Positions 60,101 to 63,433 are shown, counted from the stretch's first letter. The stretch: 64,000 nucleotides of DNA from Chaetoderma sp. LZ-2023a (GCA_034401795.1 CM067365.1:16793166-16857165), one strand, 5' to 3'. Program-made: numbers and translations. Notes: generated by a model from the sequence alone, not told the origin.

Positions 60101-62381
60101 CAGTCCAACTCAACCCAAGACCAATTCACCCCGTGAATTCATATACCTTAAAATAGGCTATACGATATATCGAAATATCGCAATTTTTGCACCACGATAT
60201 ATATCGCGATACCTCCTAGGACAATATCATGCAAGCCTAGTCTACTGTATCTAGAATGGTGCATAATGGAGGGATCATATCTGTCACTCAATTATCTGAC
60301 ATCATAATCAGAATATGTCGCTTGTTAGCTGACAGCACAATCAAAATGACAGAGGTCCATTATGACAGTGGCAAAGGTCTGATAGTAAATGTTGTTTAAG
60401 CTGCATATCTGTGGAATATTTTGAATCTAATTTGACTTAATTTAACTTAATTTCAAAACATACAACAGCTTACCTATAAATGTAATTGAAATTCAGATTC
60501 TTGGAATTCATTGTTTAGTGTTAAGCCTTTAGAAATGTCAATTTGCAGACCACAAGATTACTTTTGAAAATTTACCACTGGAATGACTGGCTCGATAACT
60601 GAGCCTGTCATTCCAATAGTAAATTTTCAAAAGGTCTTCTCACGGTCTGCAAATTGACATTTTCAATGAGAAAATTGAAATTTTCTTGAACAAATTTGAG
60701 GGTTAAAGGATTAAACTTGGTTCAAACGTGTGCACAAGGTGGGTGGAACTTAGCTGGACATGAGCGGGGCATAGATAGAAATGGGTAGGGCATAGCTAGA
60801 GATGAGTGGAGCTTAGCTATAAATGAGCAGGGCATAGCTATAAATAGGCAAGGCATAGCTGGACATGGCCGGGGCATAGTTATAAATGGGTGGGGCATAG
60901 CTGGAAATGGGCGGGGCATAGCTAGAAATGGGTGGGTCATAACTAGAAATGGGTGGGGCATAGCTAGAAATGAGTGGAGCTTAGCTAGAAATCGGGAAGG
61001 GAATAGCTATAAATAGGCGGGGCATAGTTGGAAATGGGTGGGGCAGTTAGAAATGGGCGGGGCATAGCTGGGAATGGACGGGGCATAGTTAGAAATGGGC
61101 GGGTAATAGCTGGAAATGGGTGGGGGCATAGTTAGAAATGGGTGGGGCATAGCTGGAAATGGGTGGGGCATAGCTAGAAATGAGTGGAGCTTAGCTAGAA
61201 ATGGGCAGGGTATAGCTATAAATAGGCAAGGCATAGCTGGAAATGGCCGGGGCATGGTTAGAAATGAGTGGGGCATAGCTGGAAGTGGGCGGGGCACAGC
61301 TGGAAATGGCGGGGCATAGTTATAAATGGGTGGGTCATAGCTGGAAATGGGTGGGGCATAGGTAGAAATGGCGGGGCATAGTTAATAATGGGAGGGGCAT
61401 AGTTAGAAATGGGTGGGGCATAGCTGGAAATGGGTGGGGCATAGGTAGTAATAGCAGGGAATAGCTGGAAATGGGTGGGGCATAGGTAGTAATGGCGGGA
61501 CATAGTTAGAAATGGGTGGGCCATAGCTAGAAATGGGTTGGGCATAGCTAGAAATGGGTGGAGCTTAGCTAGAAATAGGCGGGCATAGCTGGAAATGGCC
61601 AGGGCATAGCTGGAAATGGACGGGGCATAGGTAGAAATGGCGGGCATAGTTAGAAATGTGTGGGACATAGCTAGAAATGGGTGGGGCAAAGTTGGGAATG
61701 GGTGGGGCATAGCTGGAAATGTGCAGGGCATAGTTAGAAATGGGTGGGGCATAGCTGTAACTGGGCAGAGGCATAGGTAGAAATGAGTGTAGCATAGAGA
61801 GAAATGGGTGGGCATAGTTAGAAATGGGTGGAGCTTAGCTAGAAATGGGCAGGGCATAACTATAAATAGGTGGGGCATGGGTAGAAATGGGTGGGGTATA
61901 GCTGAAAATGGATGGGGCATAGCTAGAAATGGGTAGGTCATAGCCGGACATGGGTGGGTCATAGCCAGAAATGGGTGGGTCATAGCCAGAAATGGGTGGG
62001 GCATAGCTAGAAATGGGTGGGGCAGTTAGAAATGGGTGGGGCATAGCTAGAAATAGGTGGGGCAAAGCTGGAAATGGGTGGGGCAGTTAGAAATAGGTGG
62101 GGCAAAGCTGGAAATGGGTGGGGCAGTTAGAAATGGGTGGGGCAAAGCTGGAAATGGGTGGGGCAGTTAGAAATGGGTGGGGCAAAGCTGAAAATGGGTG
62201 GGGCATAGCTGGAAATGGAGCCCACCATGTCTGCACCGATGTCCCAAAATAAGACATAGAAAACAGTAAAGCACATATAACATACTTTATTCTTCTGCAA
62301 TGCATTGTGTACAAAGGTTGATTGGCTCTCTGTGGCAAGGAGATCCATTAATCGTTGACAGTTTAGAGGTTGAGACATAAC
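9542..62381 (-). CDS. ACP2-like: Histidine acid phosphatase gene, lysosomal acid phosphatase-like (3' seven exons; 5' part outside window)
   Basis: Seven exons on the minus strand (62286-62381, 41207-41296, 31959-32079, 23920-24011, 15272-15452, 13731-13868, 9542-9699) join in phase into 291 codons and a stop. Each internal boundary has an AG acceptor and a GT donor. The order of family landmarks matches vertebrate ACP2/ACP3: an NCxR segment, a NVTLPSWA block, PLLSEI, YSAHD (the catalytic His-Asp motif), PPYTATILLELYQ, and an IPGCHEKCPF cysteine block. These are followed by one transmembrane helix and a basic tail with YSHL. Family enzymes hydrolyse phosphate monoesters at acid pH in the lysosome lumen or secretory pathway; a TM helix plus tyrosine signal is the ACP2 arrangement. 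The N-terminal catalytic RHGxRxP exon and signal peptide were not found and are expected right of 64000. Four of the six introns contain transposons of 5-7 kb. The gene looks intact in the part seen. Paralogue assignment (ACP2 versus ACP3/ACP4) is inference. Confidence 0.92.
9842..10135. mobile_element. Composite foldback MITE
   Basis: Contains ctaagctccaccca-type arm, gggattgatcgatccctga, one half of the 'aatttcaaaatattcaacag' core, and the right arm 'tgacatcagcccacacgtcacgtagttgatta'. Lies in the intron between exons f and g. Confidence 0.65.
10136..11374. other. Intron sequence without gene; hairpin and hAT remnant
   Basis: No coding signal seen. At about 11010-11073 there is a foldback with arms gtttgagacagggaagggtt and aacccttccttgtctgaaac. 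About 11140-11375 resembles, partly inverted, the interior of the hAT-like element at 58850-59110 (shared 'cgagtactcgctcta' and 'caatctttatt' segments). Confidence 0.5.
11375..11614. mobile_element. TTAA foldback MITE, well preserved
   Basis: TTAA-bounded, 240 bp, ends ttaaccctttaatgac and gtcatgaaagggttaa. Central palindrome ggaatgactggctcg-gttat-cgagccagtcattcc. Inner arms 'gaccaagagaatac' and 'ttctcttggcctg'. CCC immediately inside TTAA is like piggyBac termini (inference). Confidence 0.85.
11975..12375. mobile_element. Composite foldback MITE, reverse orientation
   Basis: Reads in reverse relative to 1674-1939: right-arm tgtcataataaattatgtcac first, then a core with centre gttgctgcctatggcagcaac and flanks gaaactaatctgactg / cagtcaaatttgtttc, then cagaatt/gatcaatccca, ending in 'catagctagaaat' motifs. 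Confidence 0.75.
12426..12777. repeat. Dispersed repeat family 'gattctcataagggtcc', copy 1
   Basis: About 350 bp starting gattctcataagggtcc and ending ataccatgagaaacact. Other copies are at 41350-41670 and 57311-57650. Internal phrases shared: 'gggacccccaaaa', 'aaaatctagca', 'catggatgagaaaa'. The short inverted ends (gtttctcat / gattctcat) suggest a MITE; class not certain. Confidence 0.75.
12769..12907. repeat. Perfect 139-bp palindrome
   Basis: A 69-nt arm beginning atgagaaacactgtac and ending gtgtgtc is followed by a single base and then its exact reverse complement ending gtacagtgtttctcat. No mismatch found in the arms. The first arm continues the repeat family at 12426; the second arm is its inverted copy. 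Confidence 0.97.
12989..13214. mobile_element. TTAA foldback MITE, diverged
   Basis: Ends ttaacgttttaatggtc and gaccattaa. Arms 'caggccaagagaagacaatttt' and 'aaaattgtcccgtaaatgg'. Central hairpin partly eroded. 13215-13394 holds a further diverged half copy. Confidence 0.65.
13395..13606. mobile_element. TTAA foldback MITE
   Basis: Ends ttaacactcata and gagtgttaaaagattaa. Central palindrome ggaatgactggctcg-gttat-cgagccagtcattcc intact. About 125 bp beyond the donor of exon f. Confidence 0.8.
13731..13868 (-). CDS. ACP2-like: ACP2-like exon f, cysteine-rich C-terminal segment
   Basis: 138 nt, phase 1 at both ends. The acceptor is cgtatcccacag and the donor gtaagtac. The split Gly codon from exon e completes GCHEKCPFNQFLSLT, matching GCxHxCPLxxFxxLT of ACP2/ACP3. 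Leu-rich and Cys residues (LLTACKSNTT) match the family EC region. An alanine run and an acidic DDD stretch lead to the membrane segment encoded next. Confidence 0.95.
13960..14270. mobile_element. Composite foldback MITE
   Basis: Begins ccagttttagctatgcc and tttctagctaagctccaccc; the hairpin core is partly lost; ends 'gacatcagcctacatgtcacgtagttgat'. Aligns by eye with 42030-42400. Confidence 0.7.
14400..14880. repeat. Degenerate tctgtc tract and repeat debris in intron
   Basis: 14412-14525 is an imperfect (TCTG)n run. 14530-14720 repeats 'aaattttaacacaaca' style phrases found at dispersed-repeat ends. No exon is supported here (see rejected items). Confidence 0.6.
15272..15452 (-). CDS. ACP2-like: ACP2-like exon e, catalytic His-Asp exon
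   Basis: 181 nt, entering in phase 0 and leaving in phase 1. The acceptor is gaccactttcag and the donor gtaagc. The exon opens with HDVTLKGLFSALN, the HD motif of histidine acid phosphatases whose Asp donates the proton to the leaving group. Next comes PPYTATILLELYQ (family PPYASCHLFELY). An acidic insert DSDSDED, then FYVQIKYKND, fit the FSVEMYYRNE beta strand; the exon ends at LLNIP-G, the LTLPG turn. Potential glycosylation sequons are NIS and NDS. Confidence 0.97.
15480..15703. mobile_element. TTAA foldback MITE next to exon e acceptor
   Basis: Ends taaccctttaaat and gtcaaagggttaa with central palindrome variants ggaattactgtctcagttatcgagctagtcattcc. It starts about 28 bp upstream (minus-strand sense) of the exon e acceptor. 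A further degenerate partial copy is at 14905-15050, and a related foldback runs about 15052-15255. Confidence 0.75.
16148..16202. mobile_element. TTAA foldback MITE, left fragment (right fragment 23668-23852)
   Basis: ttaaccctttaatggtcc...tatggtcttgtgg, continued on the far side of DIRS copy 1 at 23668 (tgtccatttacaggctaag...) and closing in ccattaaagggttaa at 23852. The intact sibling at 40954-41178 reads gtcttgtggaatgtccattt across the same point, so DIRS copy 1 inserted into this MITE. Confidence 0.9.
21309..21376. repeat. (AAT)n microsatellite
   Basis: About 22 uninterrupted taa/aat triplets inside DIRS copy 1. Confidence 0.98.
21749..23108. mobile_element. hAT-like non-autonomous element inside DIRS copy 1
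   Basis: Flanked by the perfect 8-bp duplication tatcactc (21741-21748 and 23109-23116). Ends read cgggttgggcccgatgtac and gtactcgaccccaaccctgcg, inverted with respect to each other. Both subterminal zones (21755-21960, 22960-23095) are packed with gtactcgtac / gtacttgtactc motifs, typical of multiple transposase-binding repeats in hAT ends. The interior holds foldback cores at about 22085-22200 and 22325-22430 but no transposase frame. Confidence 0.85.
23920..24011 (-). CDS. ACP2-like: ACP2-like exon d
   Basis: 92 nt, entering in phase 1 and leaving in phase 0. The acceptor is gattccttttcag and the donor gtatgt. The peptide PLLSEITDHM...KLYMYSA matches the family segment GVLVNEI...KLIMYSA that leads into the His-Asp catalytic motif on the next exon. 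It is a tiny coding island of 92 bp between DIRS copies 1 and 2: the nearest element ends are 252 bp and 827 bp away. Confidence 0.95.
24068..24296. mobile_element. TTAA foldback MITE
   Basis: Ends ttaaccctcaaatttg and agtgtcaaaggattaa. Central hairpin gaatggctggctcggttaccga-ccagtcattc. Located 56 bp upstream (minus sense) of the exon d acceptor. Confidence 0.8.
24308..24360. repeat. (AGC)n microsatellite
   Basis: About 15 agc triplets followed by tagtagtag. 24361-24838 holds no gene or recognised repeat. Confidence 0.97.
24839..25050. repeat. DIRS copy 2 left inverted terminal repeat
   Basis: From the aat core through taaacgaaatcaagg, ttacctccctaatac and the gggcagggagtcaga/gcgcatgcgcaga segments. 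The reverse complement recurs at about 31670-31830. Outer 40 bp differ between the two ends, as expected for DIRS with unequal terminal extensions. Confidence 0.93.
25123..25225. repeat. DIRS copy 2 internal complementary region (circle-junction template)
   Basis: Reads gggaggtaagtatcaactc...ccttgatttcgttta-ttt-cacatcaagagtatac. It is the reverse complement of the right end (…ctcttgatgtga) fused through AAT to the left end (aaacgaaatcaagg…). This is the hallmark of DIRS replication through a circular intermediate. Equivalent regions: about 16465-16540, 33520-33621, 42720-42815, 50405-50490. Confidence 0.95.
31850..31950. repeat. Degenerate (CA)n tract
   Basis: cacacatgcacaaacaca and similar between the end of DIRS copy 2 and the donor of exon c. 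Confidence 0.85.
31959..32079 (-). CDS. ACP2-like: ACP2-like exon c
   Basis: 121 nt, entering in phase 0 and leaving in phase 1. The acceptor is cgttgttttcag and the donor gtatgg. The peptide RMNNVTLPSWANSTVY contains the NxTLPSWA block that is nearly identical in human ACP3 (HNFTLPSWA), with two potential N-glycosylation sequons (NVT and NST). The exon then runs through a helical stretch to RHLIS-G. The donor is only 113 bp from the outer end of DIRS copy 2 (31845). Confidence 0.95.
32104..32270. mobile_element. Foldback MITE core
   Basis: Arms 'gttgaatattttgaaccaaatttgacagga' and 'cctgtcaaattaagttcaaaatattcaac' around ttgctccctatggcagctac. Sits about 25 bp upstream (minus sense) of the exon c acceptor. 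Confidence 0.85.
32300..33235. other. Intron sequence, no gene; 66-bp duplicated segment
   Basis: No supported coding signal. 'gtggcctaaagcgccacata...cccacagtgggtttgc' occurs twice in tandem at about 32900-32955 and 32960-33015. Each unit has gtggc..gccac and cccac..gtggg short palindromes. Otherwise degenerate (CA)-rich sequence at 33020-33100. Confidence 0.6.
34149..35230 (-). CDS. DIRS copy 3 tyrosine recombinase (about 360 aa)
   Basis: C-terminal part of an open frame ending at 34149; the start is not fixed, and the recombinase proper begins near VVKESRIKEGFSEQAA. An N-terminal SAM-like core-binding segment is followed by the catalytic domain. The first Arg is in ARRRSEIHALS, HxxR is HSVRGV, the third position is QWH, and the nucleophile Tyr is in TDHYLRD. 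This replaces the DDE integrase of LTR elements and explains the lack of target duplication. Confidence 0.92.
34988..37177 (-). CDS. DIRS copy 3 reverse transcriptase-RNase H (729 aa)
   Basis: RT motifs in order: LFLVTKNTGGWRPILNLKPL, SIDLKDAYFHIPI, FRVLPFGISTAPRVFTRV, HTYIDDWLLKAH (the YxDD active site), then FVYLGMFFD. RNase H follows: VTVYTDASMEGWGACLEE, INLLELRAV, RSDNSTVVTYINRQGG, and NLLADSLSRR, supplying the acidic residues of the family. The tail (NIDLFAMKKN, YAYAFPPAILIPKVL, LLIAPDWPSRSWY) is the conserved segment after RNase H in DIRS polyproteins. I see no clear DPPW/DPPY adenine methylase motif. Overlaps the end of gag and the start of the recombinase frame. Confidence 0.95.
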   Translation of the reverse strand: MVRAALGGARGDLVAVIGPDGLVTAVGTTPVFQAERTVPLWPSLCPPLSLGGPVGGRLAARLPEWKRLTQDRLVLRWLSVGYRPDWVTGPPSRLSLAPIWTPIPRDPDQRLCIEEEINSLILKEAIQPAQRCPGFYSTLFLVTKNTGGWRPILNLKPLNKFIETPSFKMETVRSVLAGLERGMWTASIDLKDAYFHIPIERSFRRFLRFAFQGRRWEFRVLPFGISTAPRVFTRVVLAITAYLRRRSIAVHTYIDDWLLKAHTRESLSANLEIVLKTLSDLGWLINFPKSELTPSQKFVYLGMFFDLETGYVYPTQERVQVLISVIQSVCDSRHVLARVYLRMLGLMVSLEPVIPQAALRRRPIQLFLMTQWTQSSGSLDSNVSVLAPLIHHLQWWLNTENLLLGVLLTPPHPQVTVYTDASMEGWGACLEESTVSGLWDLDQSKEHINLLELRAVVLGLEHFLQKVQGKIVLIRSDNSTVVTYINRQGGTKSPSLCMMTWKLLCWCLDHGITLKAVHIPGRLNLLADSLSRRMSVLPTEWQLNQCVADRLFDHWGKPNIDLFAMKKNAKMTTYVSPIPDPSAFATDALAISWEGMYAYAFPPAILIPKVLQKIRQQECQVLLIAPDWPSRSWYTDLLDLLVCNPVPLPLMDNLIFQGKALHDNPSMFRLTAWMLSRNLELRRAFLSKRPCLWPKPGGGQPPEHIIIKSTDLQNGAQKDVLIQWNHLFR
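37119..39194 (-). CDS. DIRS copy 3 gag-like protein (691 aa)
   Basis: Begins with a cysteine cluster within the first 50 residues (CPSCGRFL..., HLCFSCSPCG, CDVCKQWGG), i.e. spaced CxxC pairs of a zinc-ribbon type. A lysine/glutamate-rich coiled segment follows (REKVMEEERKKKEK...), then PLLSS/EVAPL low-complexity sequence, a central conserved block (VERSQLATEEDWSDACQWL), and an Arg/Gly/Ala/Gln-rich basic C-terminus suited to RNA binding. First frame of the element, so gag-like by position. No classical CCHC knuckle is seen. Also recognisable in copies 2, 4, 5 and 1. Confidence 0.8.
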   Translation of the reverse strand: MSLSFVLFQRPGCPSCGRFLKSRFVPHLCFSCSPCGPLLKCDVCKQWGGELMSDFLALQAREKVMEEERKKKEKVCKKGKKKASSAVDMEAFRSEMLQEMQRTIKDLVPELLRGMLPGPAPLLSSASAYEQVIPASESGLFRSGPVVDSEVAPLLGAVQGPGSRHGAAPRGRGQRLLLGPAVCSSDPGYPRAEGAKPSYGTFPGQSGLALFADPESNLSGQEEEDLLLGSPSEDVAMEYDVCAPLAGNAGDVFHGSTHAGVDFTVQRVSPGGAVDHGYRIPRLADGMAGAGQTRGRAVFTPRSATAPAPGQAAEFSMPALSGPHAFPGLPGVSAYPPSTSTASALEEDEGPRLVERSQLATEEDWSDACQWLVSVRPDLPVELPASQRDHRPWLAGRPAATAMPSLPLAEHVVDMFEAAEASIKVNGRLAKAPREVAKRCRIVPLDYQRYGVVPKPSVDDRAALGEDARPGSRSDTGVLCSNALRSANAALRDAEESGRASIAALSHVSQLLQGVVAASASRQPSPVTVQRAIQDGINLALDCLTRAVTRSVRARRTFALDNLCPSQDLYNRLLRTPMTGPGLFGGEGCRHLQETVTLVNNQRALREQFEVLRRERVRAAPPAYRPLQARGGAGQVRGQPPSQRRPRPRAIRPAVRGAQAPQPHPARQPPAHRGARGAGRGARGSGRGNRA
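40269..40953. promoter_or_regulatory. GC-rich segment with a TATA box and a later AATAAA (LTR-like or promoter-like), plus repeat tail
   Basis: Plus-strand tataaaagg at about 40530 lies after a gcgcatgcgcag motif and before attcagactttcagg; aataaa follows at about 40666. This is the layout of a promoter/terminator such as a solo LTR, but no terminal repeats, target duplication or partner copy can be shown. 40690-40900 matches the dispersed repeat at 48120-48435 (ataaggaag, aaacctgagatata, ttttacttcataaagt). No gene seen. Confidence 0.3.
40954..41178. mobile_element. TTAA foldback MITE, intact reference copy
   Basis: ttaaccccttaatggtc...gaccagtaaagggttaa. Central hairpin ggaatgactggctcgataactgagccagtctttcc, arms gtccatttacaggccaagag / ctcttggcctgtaaatgg. 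Uninterrupted counterpart of the MITE split by DIRS copy 1. Confidence 0.88.
41207..41296 (-). CDS. ACP2-like: ACP2-like exon b
   Basis: 90 nt, 30 codons, phase 0-0. The acceptor is gatgttcacag and the donor gtaaat. The peptide starts GLYQYIAEHTG and ends IADSIFCK; it corresponds to the family segment running from the KLSG/ETGL region to the PLYCE/TLFCE cysteine. A TTAA-type foldback MITE (40954-41178) sits just 28 bp downstream of the donor. Intron upstream is about 21 kb and holds DIRS copies 4 and 5; intron downstream is about 9.1 kb and holds copy 3. Confidence 0.9.
41350..41670. repeat. Dispersed repeat family 'gattctcataagggtcc', copy 2
   Basis: Starts gattctcataagggtcc and ends agatgccatgagaaacact. 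Aligns with 12426-12777 and 57311-57650. 41671-42030 holds no recognised feature, although 'cctataagatccatacaatgtag' resembles the palindrome arm at 12815. Confidence 0.75.
42030..42400. mobile_element. Composite foldback MITE, fullest copy
   Basis: Left arm ccagttttagctatgcc and tctagctaaggtccaccc; gggatcgatcgatccctga; hairpin core around gctgctgctgctgcc; right arm with 'attatgatgtcatcatatacgtcac'. Serves as the reference for 13960-14270 and 9842-10135. Confidence 0.75.
42432..47422 (-). mobile_element. DIRS retrotransposon copy 4 (short, broken, young)
   Basis: 5.0 kb with both ends, terminal repeats and an internal complementary region (about 42720-42815), so it is about 2 kb shorter than its full-length siblings. 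Gag-like region (about 44400-46290) and much of the recombinase (about 43360-44010) are recognisable; most RT and RNase H is not. Flanks and termini are almost the same as in copy 2 (compare 42780-43340 with 25190-25750), so the two share a recent master. A C run at 46193-46205 is within the gag-like region. Orientation matches the host gene. Confidence 0.94.
47423..48545. repeat. Two tandem repeat blocks, no gene
   Basis: 47425-47720: two units of about 150 bp sharing 'ccattttgacaatttc', 'cataaaatataagatttcc' and 'attctgaatagaggttct'. 47790-48435: three to four units of about 150-190 bp sharing 'aagcatgtgtccaag', 'gattaaccaa', 'gagatataaa' and 'gttgagctaaacg', ending ttttacttcgtaaagtcgagctaaa. 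Such phrases are found at the ends of dispersed elements. Confidence 0.75.
48546..49010. other. Intron sequence, no supported gene
   Basis: A short open frame (48571-48849, plus) has no recognisable domain and lies next to repeat tails. 48870-48960 carries 'aaaatcggcccagtg' phrases typical of the neighbouring array. Confidence 0.5.
49010..50206. repeat. ~600-bp tandem repeat, units 1-2 (unit 3 at 56393-56880)
   Basis: 'cctaatcatatctcccaaatttt' occurs at about 49068 and 49687 and, beyond DIRS copy 5, at about 56458. Each unit has aagatggcc motifs several times, 'ttcccttgaacaaacttgg', and 'ttggccgatcgg'. DIRS copy 5 interrupts the boundary between units 2 and 3; removal of its length restores the period. 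Confidence 0.88.
50207..56392 (-). mobile_element. DIRS retrotransposon copy 5 (old, broken)
   Basis: 6.2 kb with both ends: left aaacgaaatcacag..., right ...ctcttgatgtgaaat, inverted repeats (about 50207-50330 and 56230-56392) and an internal complementary region (about 50405-50490). Minus-strand parts: gag-like (about 53190-55290), RT and RNase H (about 52060-53115), tyrosine recombinase (about 51010-52004). It has many breaks and is clearly diverged from copies 2-4, nearer in style to copy 1. Inserted in a ~600-bp tandem repeat. Same orientation as the host gene. Confidence 0.93.
56393..56895. repeat. ~600-bp repeat unit 3 and hairpin tail
   Basis: Continues the array at 49010-50206. Ends with cagacgacggacagacagatgacgg and the hairpin agctcacttggcc-tttca-ggccaggtgagct (about 56862-56893), a common terminal structure of dispersed elements in molluscan-type genomes (recollection, not checked). 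Confidence 0.8.
57125..57210. repeat. (ACTC)n then (ACGC)n microsatellite
   Basis: Compound tetranucleotide tract: cactcactcgctcactcact then acgcacgcacgc and cacacgcacac. 56896-57124 holds no recognised feature. Confidence 0.95.
57311..57650. repeat. Dispersed repeat family 'gattctcataagggtcc', copy 3
   Basis: Starts gattctcataagggtcc and ends agatgccatgagaaacact. Shares 'tgggacccccaaaag' and 'gatgagaaaaactgc' with the other copies. Followed by an (ACT)n tract at 57727-57760. Confidence 0.75.
57768..57865. mobile_element. Foldback MITE core
   Basis: Arms 'gaatattttgaaactaatttgactg' and 'cagttaaattggtttcaaaatattc' around ggtggtggtgtacaaggcggcacc. Confidence 0.8.
58465..59343. mobile_element. 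MITE with TACCGTAA ends, nested
   Basis: Begins taccgtaaaaatttgactaaagg and ends cctttagtcgaaaaattacggta, nearly perfect inverted ends bounded by TA. Subterminal gcgtcctatattcgag and 'gcatcctataatcgag' also mirror each other. TA ends suggest Tc1/mariner-type mobilisation (inference). No coding capacity. Confidence 0.75.
59391..59680. repeat. 144-bp segment in tandem duplicate
   Basis: 'ataaatcacgtgatattgct...aggctaactattatta' at 59391 recurs at 59534 with about ten differences. Internal to the hAT-like element. Confidence 0.9.
60248..60727. mobile_element. Composite foldback MITE interrupted by TTAA MITE
   Basis: Reverse-oriented right arm (ctcaattatctgacatcataatcag), core 'ggaatattttgaatctaatttgactta...aatttcaaaacatacaac', then a TTAA MITE at 60521-60714 with palindrome ggaatgactggctcgataactgagcctgtcattcc, then directly the 21-bp array. 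Confidence 0.75.
60728..62218. repeat. 21-bp satellite of gggtggggcatagctagaaat, about 70 units
   Basis: A 21-bp unit with variants (catagctggaaat, cttagctagaaat, catagttagaaat, shortened 'ggggcagttagaaat') runs for about 1.49 kb. Because 21 is divisible by three, frames through it stay open, giving artificial heptapeptide repeats. The unit equals the terminal arm motif of the composite MITE beside it. The array ends about 70 bp from exon a. Confidence 0.97.
62286..62381 (-). CDS. ACP2-like: ACP2-like exon a (first visible exon)
   Basis: 96 nt, 32 codons, phase 0 at both ends, read from 62381 down. The acceptor follows a pyrimidine run (ctttttcag) and the donor is gtatgt. The peptide begins VMSQPLNCQRLMDLL, and the NCxR cysteine aligns with the NCPR/PCPR segment of mammalian ACP3/ACP2 that precedes the variable mid-domain helix. 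It directly borders the 21-bp satellite (ends ~62218), only about 70 bp downstream of its donor. Alone this exon would be weak. Its phase match and position before the next exon make it likely. Confidence 0.8.
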
Positions 62382-62554
62382 CTGAAAAAGGATAGCGGTC
62401 AATATACATTTCTACAGTTCAGAAATCACTAGAAACACGGTTTATAATTTTGCCTCATTGCTTGAATCTTTTTAACACTGATTTTAGAAAAGAGTTTCGT
62501 TGCACAGCAAAATACAGTATAAGTTAGAAAAAATTGAAGTTGGTTCCAAAACAA

Positions 62555-62670
62555 AATGAAATGTTCTGTTGAATAGTTTGGACTTAATTTGATTGGACAC
62601 CATTGCTGCTTTCCAAGGCAGAAATGACATCCAATCAAATTAACTCAAAAAATATTCAATAGTACATAAA
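62555..62670. mobile_element. Foldback MITE core
   Basis: Arms 'ctgttgaatagtttggacttaatttgattggac' and 'atccaatcaaattaactcaaaaaatattcaatag' around attgctgctttccaaggcag. 62671-62949 has no recognised feature. Confidence 0.8.
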
Positions 62671-62949
62671 TAAATTTCTTACATACCCCGTATTCATCCT
62701 TTTACAGGCGCTTGCTTTAATAGAAGTCTACTCCCAAACTCAGCAATGCTAGATTTTCTTAGCACCTTCAAAACTGGAAAACTCGCTAAAATACACCTAC
62801 CCTCACCCCACCCCCACAACACAGCATCTTGGTCTGATAACCGTCAATAAATTATCCATCGCTTATTACATCAGAATTCATCATATAAGTTGAAATCCAG
62901 TCTTGAAAATGATAATGATAATGCTCTTCATACACTATTTTCTTTCTAT

Positions 62950-63432
62950 GGTTATGATTAGATCAGATTGTTTATTGCTTTTATTCATACGTTTGGACAT
63001 GGCAAGATACAAACAATATATAATTATATATAAATGAAATATACATAATATAAAATGATGTATATGTGGACCAGATTAATTGAAAGTTGTTGTTGACAGA
63101 TGGGATGGTGTTAATTTACACAGCATATATGCATATTCTTCCTTATGTCAGTAATCAAGGTAACAAATTTCATAAAATCCTTTGCTATTTCAATATCACC
63201 TCCTGAGTTACAGAACATCAAGAATTTAAGCTTATCAGCATCATTTAGTGTATCAGACGCTGAATACTTCGAGAGTTCAACGAAGAAATGACCTCGCTCT
63301 TGTTGAGATACATCACATTCATTGACAAAGTGCGTTTCATCTTTTACATTATCAGACTTACACAATCTGCATATTCTGTATTCAACCGGAACCTTTGGAC
63401 AATGGTAGTGATCAGTTTCTATGCACAGAAGC
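62950..63432 (-). pseudogene. LINE (non-LTR retrotransposon) 3' end, 5'-truncated
   Basis: The minus-strand frame ending at 63111 reads EYRICRLCKSDNVKDETHFV-NEC and then a helical tail to IRKNMHICCVN. The CxLC...DETHFxxxC pattern is the cysteine/histidine motif after the reverse transcriptase in CR1/L2/RTE-type LINE ORF2 proteins. After the stop, about 160 nt of AT-rich 3' UTR ends gaataaaagcaataaacaatctgat, a plausible polyadenylation zone and short 3' repeat. It is cut on its 5' side by a cagacagaca tract at 63434-63480. Only about 110 codons remain; the catalytic domains are absent. Confidence 0.7.
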
Positions 63433-63433
63433 C

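Larger units (their letters stand above)
58050..60239. mobile_element. hAT-like non-autonomous element, 2.19 kb, with perfect target duplication
   Basis: Flanked by gtctactg on both sides (58042-58049 and 60240-60247), an exact 8-bp duplication. Ends taggcttgcacgattatcc and atatcatgcaagccta are inverted, with subterminal atatcgaaaatcacg / cgatatatcg motifs. Interior lacks a transposase frame; it holds a nested TA-flanked MITE (58465-59343) and a duplicated 144-bp segment. Repeated 'gcgggagtgaaattatta' and 'aaatcacgtgat' modules are shared with 6038-7063. Confidence 0.88.

Noticed and set aside
61258-62004. A 248-codon minus-strand open frame of repeating PHPFLAM-type heptads, and similar frames nearby
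   Set aside because: It is a direct product of the 21-bp satellite, which stays open in several frames because its period is a multiple of three. No start context, splice sites or non-repeat part.
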